Shown here: piece by piece, positions 16,546-22,797 of the stretch | Position numbering within the stretch: the stretch's first letter is position 1 | Layout: each line of letters begins with the position of its first letter | The notes under the pieces: generated by a model | What the model saw: the letters and a program-made list of their open reading frames with translations, nothing else | Database searches by the model: none | Told to the model about the DNA's origin: nothing | Origin: Alphaproteobacteria bacterium | GTDB lineage: Bacteria > Pseudomonadota > Alphaproteobacteria > SHVP01 | Direction: 5' to 3' | Assembly: GCA_026421105.1 (NCBI GenBank) | Contig: JAPKDI010000004.1 | Location: 1 to 23,274 of the forward strand | DNA length: 23,274 nt | Made by a program: the position numbers and the translations under genes

Positions 16546-16579
16546 ACCCTCACAATTATATTTTTGCAATTGTGAGGGT
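16546..16579. promoter_or_regulatory. Perfect inverted repeat, probable operator
   Basis: ACCCTCACAATT at 16546-16557 and its exact complement AATTGTGAGGGT at 16568-16579 are separated by 10 AT-rich bases. The 22-bp centre-to-centre spacing, about two helical turns, would let a dimer bind both half-sites on one DNA face. It lies between the divergent importer operon and the RutA-like gene, and covers the -10 box for the importer. No regulator gene is in the window. Confidence 0.65.
16555..16560 (-). promoter_or_regulatory. -10 box of the importer operon
   Basis: TATAAT on the minus strand is a perfect sigma-70 -10 match. It would start transcription near 16548 and give a leader of about 87 bases. 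The -35 position at 17-bp spacing (AAGCAC) is poor, so the promoter may need an activator or be weak. Confidence 0.5.
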
Positions 16580-16648
16580 GCTTTATACGGCCCTAAAATT
16601 GCGTCCGGCGGCGGAGCAGAAGTAGCACGGATAAAAGGGAGAATTGCT

Positions 16649-17692
16649 TTGACAGACTACGGGATTTTTCTGCCGAATGGATCCAACGGTTATGTCATGT
16701 CGAACGCAGTGCCGACGTTCGAGCCGACGTTCGAGAACCAGTTGGATATCGTCAAGCTGGGAGAGAGGCATGGCTTCAAATACGCCCTGCCGATGGTCAA
16801 GTTCCGCGGATTCGGGGGGGATACCGGGTGCTGGGACAGCTGTGTCGAACCATTCACCCTTGTTGCTGGTCTCGCCGCTGCAACATCCGTCATGACGTTC
16901 TATCCGACGCTCTCGACCCTGGCGATACACCCCGTAGTCGCAGCGCAAATGATCGCCTCGCTGGACCAGATCAGCCAGGGCCGATGCGGGATCAATATCA
17001 TCACCGGATGGAACCAGGCGGAGTACAAGCAAATGGGTTTGTGGCCAGGAAAAAACCACTACGCAATGCGCTACGACTTTGTCTCCGAGTACCTCGACAT
17101 TCTCAAGATGATCTGGTCCGAAGAATCGGTAACCTACAAAGGCTCCCACTTCGAGCTTGATGACTGCCGCATTTCGCCGAAGCCGAAGAGTGACATCGAG
17201 ATCGTGAGCGCAGGCCAATCCAAAGAGGGCATCGCGTTTGTGAACAAGTACGCCGACTATCGCTTCGTCATTGGCAACCCAAATGCCGTCCAGAGGTTGG
17301 CAGCGGAGCGCGATGTATCCCGGCGCTTCGGCACCTACCTCCTGATGCACATCCTGAGTGACGACACCGACGAACTTGCCAAAGAACGCGTCGATCAGAT
17401 CATCAACGACGCGGATAAACCTGCGATTGAAGAAATGATCCGGTGTTCCTCAGCTGACAAGACCACCAGCGGGACATCAGAGATACTCAGGAAAGGTCTT
17501 TCGGCGTCGGCAGAGGAAGGCAACCTCGCCTTCGGTGCCCATCCATGCATCTATGGCTCACACGAGACGGTCGCCCGCAAACTCAGTCAAATTACCAAGG
17601 ACGTGAACCCTTCTGGCTTTATGTTTTCCTGGGCCGACTACCACACCGGCATCAAAGAGTTCGGCGAGAAGATCTTTCCTCAGATCAACTAA
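16649..17692 (+). CDS. RutA-like flavin-dependent monooxygenase (luciferase-like family)
   Basis: This 347-residue bacterial luciferase-like monooxygenase resembles E. coli RutA closely by eye. Shared stretches include KFRGFGGDTGCWD (KLRGFGGKTEFWD in RutA), FTLVAGLAAATS, GINIITGWNQAEYKQMGLWPG ([21 protein letters not shown] in RutA), DDCRISPKP and AGQSKEG. RutA uses reduced FMN and oxygen to open the uracil ring at an amide bond through a flavin-N5 oxygen adduct; related enzymes attack other amides and heterocycles. No other rut gene is adjacent, so uracil is not the obvious substrate. The TTG start has AAGGGAGA just upstream. It is divergent from the importer across the inverted repeat. A flavin reductase partner would be needed and is not in the window. 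Confidence 0.88.
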   Translation: MTDYGIFLPNGSNGYVMSNAVPTFEPTFENQLDIVKLGERHGFKYALPMVKFRGFGGDTGCWDSCVEPFTLVAGLAAATSVMTFYPTLSTLAIHPVVAAQMIASLDQISQGRCGINIITGWNQAEYKQMGLWPGKNHYAMRYDFVSEYLDILKMIWSEESVTYKGSHFELDDCRISPKPKSDIEIVSAGQSKEGIAFVNKYADYRFVIGNPNAVQRLAAERDVSRRFGTYLLMHILSDDTDELAKERVDQIINDADKPAIEEMIRCSSADKTTSGTSEILRKGLSASAEEGNLAFGAHPCIYGSHETVARKLSQITKDVNPSGFMFSWADYHTGIKEFGEKIFPQIN

Positions 17693-17778
17693 CTCACGAA
17701 ATTAATAGCTGCCCAAATTTCAATGGCGACCTGTCCGGAATAGTGACAAATTTCGCCGATGGCCACGACGAACGGGTG

Positions 17779-18345
17779 TTAGGCCCTGCTATCGCGCCGG
17801 ATCTTGTTACTGAGCCACACGATAAACACGCCAGCGAGGAGTCCGAAAAGATGGCTCTCGAACGAAATGTAGCTGCGCTGCGGTTGCGGTAACACGCCCC
17901 AAATGAGGCTGCCGTAAATAAAGACGGTCGCGAATGCAATTGCGATGGAAATGAGACGGCGTTCAAAGAATGCGCGCGCAACGATCGCGCCGAAATAACC
18001 GAATACGACCCCGCTTGCGCCAACGTGCTGCGCATCGCGCGCCAGCAACCACACCAACACGCCTGAAATTGCCACGATCCCGAGAGTGACTTTCCAAAAC
18101 TGCTCTCTTCCCCCGACGAGGGTCAGACCTCCGAGGAGGACTAGAGGCAATGTGTTAGAGATAGCGTGCCAGAGCCCACCGTGAATCAGCGGTGCAAGCG
18201 GTATTCCAATCAAGCCGCTGACGCTGCGCGGATGTATTCCCAGTGCGACTAGTGAGTGCCCTGTAAAGAGGTTAACGATCTCTACGGCCCACACCACACC
18301 AACGATGATGAGCACCGGTTGCAGCTTTATCGCAATAGCGTTCAC
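17779..18345 (-). CDS. Rhomboid-family intramembrane serine protease
   Basis: This 188-residue protein has the six-helix rhomboid layout. HGGLWHAISN gives His55, His60 and Asn64 (the HGxxxHxxxN motif of helix 2). HVGASGVVFG holds the catalytic Ser111 in GASG of helix 4, and ESHLFGLLAG holds the catalytic His165 of helix 6. It cuts within or near membrane helices of other proteins in the inner membrane. The gene lies 60 bases after the DUF1190 gene on the same strand and closes the minus-strand arm of the stress cluster. Rhomboids are not part of the E. coli yjf operon, so the pairing is of note. A substrate cannot be named from sequence. Confidence 0.9.
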   Translation of the reverse strand: MNAIAIKLQPVLIIVGVVWAVEIVNLFTGHSLVALGIHPRSVSGLIGIPLAPLIHGGLWHAISNTLPLVLLGGLTLVGGREQFWKVTLGIVAISGVLVWLLARDAQHVGASGVVFGYFGAIVARAFFERRLISIAIAFATVFIYGSLIWGVLPQPQRSYISFESHLFGLLAGVFIVWLSNKIRRDSRA

Positions 18346-18405
18346 AAACGAACCACGGCTATCGCGGATGATTTCGGTGTGGTCTCAGTTACTACGCTGA
18401 TGACG

Positions 18406-18942
18406 TCACCCGCCTGCGCTGCCACGACCCGCTGCCCGCCCGCCAAAACCGCCCCGAGATACGGTGCGCGTGCGGGCCGTCGGCGGCGTGGCTTTGGATT
18501 TCGCAACAGAAGCACGACCGCTTGCGGAGACCGCGCCGACCCGTCCGTTGCCCGCAGTATAGAAACGACCATCAGACGGCGTCCGGTATAGGGGCTGGGT
18601 AGAAGCAAATCGCGATCCTCGTGGCGCCAACATGTACCCCAGCATGAGCGGGACAAAGAAGGATGATCCGCCGGAATTGCGCCTATAACAGCCGTCGTAA
18701 CGTGAGCGACAGTCGCTTTCCTGAGCATAGCGGGGGGCGACTTCCTCGTGCAGTTTTTCGGCCTTTGAAAATTCCTCGCGACACTCGCTTTCAGCATTTT
18801 CACCGCCGGCGATACACTCCTCGACCGTTCCATAGACCAGGATCTCCTCCTCATCTTCACTGCTCGCAAAAACGAGAAGATAGATCGCCACAGCGCCGAC
18901 AAGCGCTATGGCAGCCGTCTTAACCATGGTGCCCATTTGCAT
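18406..18942 (-). CDS. DUF1190 protein (YgiB/YjfM-like)
   Basis: This 178-residue protein has one N-terminal membrane helix (TAAIALVGAVAIYLLVFA) followed by acidic SSEDEEE. A cysteine-bearing segment follows (Cys at 43, 54, 78 and 85; VEECIAGG, SECREEF, APRYAQESDCRSRYDGC), as in YgiB. The middle has FVPLMLGYMLAPRG, close to the family's FWxPLMAGYMMG. The tail is low in complexity with the family motif TVSRGGFG. E. coli YgiB ends its signal in a lipobox Cys; no such Cys is here, so this form is likely anchored by its helix. AGGGGAG precedes the start by 7 bases, and the DUF350 stop is 14 bases upstream. Function is unknown beyond its place in PspA/YjfC clusters. Confidence 0.82.
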   Translation of the reverse strand: MQMGTMVKTAAIALVGAVAIYLLVFASSEDEEEILVYGTVEECIAGGENAESECREEFSKAEKLHEEVAPRYAQESDCRSRYDGCYRRNSGGSSFFVPLMLGYMLAPRGSRFASTQPLYRTPSDGRFYTAGNGRVGAVSASGRASVAKSKATPPTARTRTVSRGGFGGRAAGRGSAGG

Positions 18943-18956
18943 TGCTCAACTCCCCT

Positions 18957-19370
18957 TTACGTCGTCATGCTTGCGGCACTCAAGATCCCGGCCACCAGCG
19001 AACAGGTCCCTAGCCATATACCTGCAGCGATCTCATTTGCCTCTATCCGTTCCGATATGCGCGGCATCGGCAACCGAATCAGTTGGTAAACCAATAGCTG
19101 AACAATTAATGCCACGAGACCCCACAGCAGCATCTCGACCACGGTGACCGACTGGGTCATGGCGCTTGCTAGCGGCAGCGCAAAACCCACCACACTGCCT
19201 GAAAAGGCTATGGCAGCTGCAACAGACTTCTCTTTAATTAGAGCGAACTCGTTATGACGAGTCACGCGCGTGTAGGCCAAAGTGAAGACGACCGTCAGAC
19301 CCACAGCAACCACAAAGAAGATTAGAAACTCGGACAAACTCACTAGGAAGCTACTCAATTGCTCGTCCAT
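18957..19370 (-). CDS. DUF350 membrane protein (YjfL-like)
   Basis: This 137-residue protein has four membrane helices (LIFFVVAVGLTVVFTLAY, AAIAFSGSVVGFALPLA, MLLWGLVALIVQLLVYQLI and IWLGTCSLVAGILSAA). Between the last two lies the conserved stretch MPRISERIEANEIAAGIW (RIxxNExAxG in the family). The ATG at 19370 gives the family length of about 130 residues; the frame opens further upstream, to 19445, but that extension has no hydrophobic or family-like sequence and overlaps the DUF2491 gene. In E. coli yjfL sits between yjfK and yjfM, exactly as here. No enzymatic function is known; it may be an inner-membrane partner of the PspA system. Confidence 0.85.
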   Translation of the reverse strand: MDEQLSSFLVSLSEFLIFFVVAVGLTVVFTLAYTRVTRHNEFALIKEKSVAAAIAFSGSVVGFALPLASAMTQSVTVVEMLLWGLVALIVQLLVYQLIRLPMPRISERIEANEIAAGIWLGTCSLVAGILSAASMTT

Positions 19371-19404
19371 ACGCTTTTTCCAGTTCTGTCTTTGTTGTGG
19401 GACC

Positions 19405-20097
19405 TTAGAATACGCGCAATCCCGAAAATTCGAGATCAACACCAACCATCAACTCAACGGTTTTTTGGCCTTCGTACGACTCGACCGAAACCAGGAGATA
19501 TTCGTTCTTCTTTCCGGCGTCGAGGTTGCGGCCAAATAGCATGACCTGGTGAAAAACCTTGCTGTGTTCATCCGACTCGGGGTCCTCGTAGACGGCTTCG
19601 GTAAACACTACCGGCTCCGCGTGACCTTCCGTCGTATCGAACCAAATTCGCGCGAACTCCGTCCCGTCGTCAAGGCGGAATGTTGTCGCACCGAGTTTTC
19701 CGCCGCTCCCTATCCACTGCGACCATCCGTCCGTGCTGTCCGGGTAGTAACTTTTGAACGGCACATAGAGCGTCATCTCCTGCACATGTTGGTCTTCCAC
19801 GCCGCCAACTGTAAGAACCTGGATCATCGTGTCGTCAGCGGCGTAATAGCGGTTGGCATATGTCGCGTCACCCAACTCGACGTAGCCCTGGGCCACAATC
19901 AGGAGCGTCTCTTCGGGTAGTTCGACTCGCAACTCAGCTGCATGCATGCGCAGGGGTAGCGTGTCGACATCAACAGCCGCGCCAATTCTAAGGCCCAGCG
20001 GTGTTGGGAAATCGTCGTCGCCTTTTGATTTGGAGAACTTTGCCTTGATATCCCGGGCACCAGACTTGAATAGCGATTTCATCACTCCGGCGATCAT
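19405..20097 (-). CDS. DUF2491 protein (YjfK-like)
   Basis: This 230-residue protein has no membrane helix or signal peptide. It begins with a basic stretch (KSLFKSGARDIKAKFSKSKG) and continues into the DUF2491 core: PLGLRIGAAVDVD, DATYANRYYAADDTMIQVLTVGG, MTLYVPFKSYYP and ARIWFDTTEG. I recognise it as the YjfK family from these stretches and from gene order. The function is unknown. AAAGGAG lies 5 bases before the ATG, and the start overlaps the channel stop as ATGA, so the two are translationally coupled. The basic N-terminus could touch membrane lipid, which is inference. Confidence 0.85.
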   Translation of the reverse strand: MIAGVMKSLFKSGARDIKAKFSKSKGDDDFPTPLGLRIGAAVDVDTLPLRMHAAELRVELPEETLLIVAQGYVELGDATYANRYYAADDTMIQVLTVGGVEDQHVQEMTLYVPFKSYYPDSTDGWSQWIGSGGKLGATTFRLDDGTEFARIWFDTTEGHAEPVVFTEAVYEDPESDEHSKVFHQVMLFGRNLDAGKKNEYLLVSVESYEGQKTVELMVGVDLEFSGLRVF

Positions 20098-21197
20098 CTT
20101 GTCTCCTTTGGTTGCGCCGTCGGGATGACATTGGGTTCGGTGGCGTGGCCCACCGCAGCCCAGTCGACTTGCCCAGGCTCAATCCTACCGGCCGCCATAA
20201 AGTAGACGATCATGCCGGGATCAATGCGCTCGCCGGCTCGTGCGTTCAGAACGAGGTCGTCGCCAAGCGTACTCTTTGCAATACCGAACAAAGTCGCGTC
20301 ATGCTTATTCTTTAGTTCCAAAAACAGCGCGCCATAGTCCACGGCATCCGCGCCATCAGGAACTTGAAAACTGTACTGTGTTGGCCCTTCTAGCGTTGAT
20401 AATAGTTGGCGCTGCACGCGGCTCGATCCTGGGTCTTGCGCTGAACGAACCATCAGCTCGATCGAAAGTGAAACGGTGCATTCTGCTTGCGGACAATGCG
20501 CCTTGAGAAGTTGCGCAAAACTGGGCTGATCGAAATAGGCGACAATATGGCTCTGGGGACTGACCGCAGCAGCCCCTAAGGCCGCCGCCAGGGTTTCGTC
20601 GTCATTGCCACCTAGGGCGATGATATTCTTGGCGGCCGCAGCGGCAGATCGTCTGAGGACGTCCGGAGCATTTAGCGAGCCCCCCCGCACGAAGCGTACC
20701 TGCTCGGGCATGGGGTTTTCGATGTTTTGCGCTGAGCAAAGGACGATCGTGAGTTCCTCGTCGCCCTGCCCCCCTCTGATGTGCTCAACCATTCGCTCGG
20801 TTCGCGAACCATGCCATCCGAGAATGACAACGTGTCCGGTAAGGTTTTCGTAGCTTGCGAGACCTCGCATCCTTCTTCTCCACTTGTCAGATAGGAGCTG
20901 GATAACTTTAGCGACGATGGTCGTAAAAAGCGCAATCCCACCGGGCATGATCCATAGAATAGTTATTGCGCGCCCAGCGGTGGTAGCGGGTGAAAAATCG
21001 CCATATCCCACGGTTGTCGCGGTCGTCGCGTAAAAATACCAAAATATGTTGGCTCCCGCGATCTCCTCGCCTGCCGCGGCGATCAACAGCCACGAGGTGA
21101 AAAAGTGGAGCAGGCTTATTGTGAGGACAATGTCCCAACTGAGCGTCGCAACCCGCATATAAAGGCGCTTTGCGATCCTCGACAAGATTATCGGCAT
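20094..21197 (-). CDS. Two-helix potassium channel with RCK (TrkA-N-like) domain
   Basis: This 367-residue channel has membrane helices at about 20-42 and 76-98 around a pore loop with the K+ filter TTVGYGD (61-67). A cytoplasmic RCK domain starts near 120 as GHVVILGWHGSRTERMVEHI, where the nucleotide-site glycine motif is GWHGSR instead of GxGxxG. A second C-terminal lobe follows, with VLNARAGERIDPGMIVYFM near 320-340. It should pass K+ out of or into the cell under ligand control. The gene leads the minus-strand arm and is coupled to the YjfK-like gene by a 4-base overlap. E. coli lacks a channel in its yjf operon, so here K+ flux appears linked to the PspA response. Confidence 0.92.
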   Translation of the reverse strand: MPIILSRIAKRLYMRVATLSWDIVLTISLLHFFTSWLLIAAAGEEIAGANIFWYFYATTATTVGYGDFSPATTAGRAITILWIMPGGIALFTTIVAKVIQLLSDKWRRRMRGLASYENLTGHVVILGWHGSRTERMVEHIRGGQGDEELTIVLCSAQNIENPMPEQVRFVRGGSLNAPDVLRRSAAAAAKNIIALGGNDDETLAAALGAAAVSPQSHIVAYFDQPSFAQLLKAHCPQAECTVSLSIELMVRSAQDPGSSRVQRQLLSTLEGPTQYSFQVPDGADAVDYGALFLELKNKHDATLFGIAKSTLGDDLVLNARAGERIDPGMIVYFMAAGRIEPGQVDWAAVGHATEPNVIPTAQPKETR

Positions 21198-21320
21198 GTG
21201 CGCTTTGGGCTCCCACGCAAATCATCTTTGCGCAACTCTCTATCACACTACCTATGGCAACCTCTTGGGCAACCCCAGTATCAGCGCAGGACGACCCGGA
21301 TCTGATTTCTCTTGCAAATA

Positions 21321-21350
21321 ACTTTACATGTAATATCTTACATGTAAAGT
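21321..21350. promoter_or_regulatory. Paired palindromes in the divergent yjf-cluster promoter region
   Basis: ACTTTACATGTAA at 21321-21333 and its exact complement at 21338-21350 are separated by TATC, a perfect 30-bp dyad. Each arm also contains the self-complementary TTACATGTAA (21324-21333 and 21338-21347), so there are two identical 10-bp palindromes 14 bp apart. A weak sigma-70 match (TTGCAA at 21312, TATCTT at 21334, 16-bp spacing) would place the dyad over the plus-strand promoter. This layout is typical of a repressor site bound by two dimers. Confidence 0.7.
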
Positions 21351-21370
21351 TCAAAACAAGGTTGGCCGGC

Positions 21371-21991
21371 TTGTCCAGAGACTCATCCTACTATCAGTCT
21401 CGATATCGAACGCGACTACGCGAGATGGGGTATGTCAAGCGCGAGGTCTGGATCCCAGCAGACTACACAAAGATTCTAAAGGGCTGCGAAACCGCGCTCC
21501 GTGCCGGCGTATTGCCGATTATCCCCAAGAAAACAATGGAGAGAACAATGAGCGAAGACGGGAACTGGACCACAGAGACACTATTCGAGGCGCTCTCGAA
21601 TAGTGAACTGCGCCAGAACGGTGCCATTGCGGTCGAATTGGTCGAAGGGACTGATCCCGCGATGCTCATCACCATGAACGAGTTCGGGGACCTTCCCCTG
21701 TTAGTCAGCGTGAGCGGCAGCCAAATTCTCGCGGACACCGTGCTGTGGCCGGTTGCCGACGTGACAAATCCAGCCGCATTTAACGAATTGCTTCTTCGGA
21801 CCCACAAAATTCTGCCGCTATCGACATTTGGTATCGCGCAGGGGCCGGACGGTAAGGATTACTACGAAATGTTTGGCGCGCTGAGCGCCGGGTCTTCCCT
21901 GGAGTCCGTCACGTTCGAGATGGAAACGCTAGCCGACAACGCAATGCAGGCCGCTGCGGCATACGTGACCGACCTAAAGGACGTTGCCTAG
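21371..21991 (+). CDS. DUF2170 protein (YjfI-like) with added N-terminal basic domain
   Basis: The C-terminal 147 residues, from the Met at 21548, are a DUF2170 (YjfI) domain: acidic, with ELVEGTDPAMLITMNEFGDLPLLVSVSGSQI and a helical end. E. coli YjfI consists of this domain alone. Here about 59 residues precede it, with SRYRTRLREMGYVKREVWIPADYTKILKGCETALR: basic helix, short strand and helix, like ribbon-helix-helix or MazE-like antitoxin DNA-binding domains. I start the gene at the TTG at 21371 (AAGG nine bases upstream), giving 206 residues. The open frame continues to 21170 but would cross the palindromes and overlap the channel gene. GGAG before 21548 could also start the short form. 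YjfI-type proteins accompany PspA; the biochemical role is unknown. The start is uncertain. Confidence 0.75.
   Translation: MSRDSSYYQSRYRTRLREMGYVKREVWIPADYTKILKGCETALRAGVLPIIPKKTMERTMSEDGNWTTETLFEALSNSELRQNGAIAVELVEGTDPAMLITMNEFGDLPLLVSVSGSQILADTVLWPVADVTNPAAFNELLLRTHKILPLSTFGIAQGPDGKDYYEMFGALSAGSSLESVTFEMETLADNAMQAAAAYVTDLKDVA
21538..21541 (+). promoter_or_regulatory. Possible internal ribosome site before the DUF2170 domain
   Basis: GGAG lies six bases before an in-frame ATG at 21548. Starting there would give a 147-residue DUF2170 protein without the N-terminal domain, close to the E. coli YjfI architecture. It may mark a second product from the same gene. Confidence 0.4.
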
Positions 21992-22042
21992 CAGCCGCAC
22001 CCAACAAGGAATCCTAGAAAACCCGACGAAGGAGTTAACAGT

Positions 22043-22735
22043 ATGAGTATCTGGAAAAAGGTTGTGACGGCGGTTCGCGGCGGCGTTAACGAGGCCGGAG
22101 AGGCAATCGTCGATCATCAAGCATTGAGAATTCTCGACCAAGAAATCCGGGATGCTGATGGTGAACTCGGCAAGTCGAAGGAAGCGCTCACCGATATCAT
22201 TGCGAAGCGCAAACTTGCCGACAAAAAGGTCGAAAGCCTGAAATCGTCGCTCGTCGAGTATGAGGGATATGCCATGCAAGCCCTCGACAAGGGTGACGAA
22301 ACGCTCGCCAATGAAGTCTCAGAAAAAATCGCGAGTATCGAAACTGAACTCGCAGGCGAGGAAGGACTCGCAAAGTCGTTTGCAAATAGTGAAGCACAAT
22401 TGCGCCGTGCAGTTTCGCAAACCGAGGCCAATCTTAAGCGGCTCAAGCACCAGGTCGATACAGTCAAGGCGACCGAAAAAGTGCAAAGAGCCCAAGCTGC
22501 CGTCGCGGCCCGCCATTCGGGAACCGGGTCGAACATGCGCAGCGCTGTCGATAGCCTAGAGAGACTTAAGACCAAACAGGCAGAACGATCTGCCAAATTC
22601 GAAGCCGCTAGCGAGCTTGCCTCGTCGACAGAGGAAGCGAGCCTCGATGCGAAACTGAAAGCAGCTGGTATCGTTGGTGGCGGCGCGAGCGGTAACGACG
22701 TCCTTGCGCGGCTTAAGGCCAAACGTGCTGGCTAG
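22043..22735 (+). CDS. PspA/IM30 family protein (YjfJ-like)
   Basis: This 230-residue coiled-coil protein of the ESCRT-III-related PspA family starts with the amphipathic membrane-binding helix MSIWKKVVTAVRGGVNEAGEA. Long heptad-rich helices follow (DQEIRDADGELGKSKEALTDIIAKRKLADKKVESLKSSL onward). The last 30 residues hold LDAKLKAAGIVGGGASGNDVLARLKAKRAG, typical of the YjfJ branch. It should polymerise on the inner membrane and counter loss of membrane integrity. GGAG lies upstream of the ATG. The DUF2170 gene ends 51 bases before it and the YjfC-like gene follows, as in E. coli yjfI-yjfJ and yjfC. No PspF, PspB or PspC is in the window, so control must differ from the classical Psp system. 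Confidence 0.92.
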   Translation: MSIWKKVVTAVRGGVNEAGEAIVDHQALRILDQEIRDADGELGKSKEALTDIIAKRKLADKKVESLKSSLVEYEGYAMQALDKGDETLANEVSEKIASIETELAGEEGLAKSFANSEAQLRRAVSQTEANLKRLKHQVDTVKATEKVQRAQAAVAARHSGTGSNMRSAVDSLERLKTKQAERSAKFEAASELASSTEEASLDAKLKAAGIVGGGASGNDVLARLKAKRAG

Positions 22736-22797
22736 GCTGCTGTCCCGCTCATCTGAAAGCGCTGTCCCGATTGCCGCGACGCGGCGGTGATCGAATC

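Noticed and set aside
16462..16569. 36-residue N-terminal extension of the binding protein (CEGC motif)
   Set aside because: It would include the operator dyad and the -10 box and place the Tat signal internally, and the ATG at 16461 has an ideal ribosome site.
16583..17350. Minus-strand open frame of 255 codons opposite the RutA-like gene
   Set aside because: It has no family-like motif and lies wholly within the conserved coding sequence of the oxygenase on the other strand.
19371..19445. 25-residue N-terminal extension of the DUF350 protein
   Set aside because: It overlaps the end of the DUF2491 gene, and the ATG at 19370 gives the normal family length.
21170..21370. N-terminal extension of the DUF2170 protein
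   Set aside because: It overlaps the start of the divergent channel gene and reads through the perfect palindromes, and its residues look like neither a signal peptide nor a domain.
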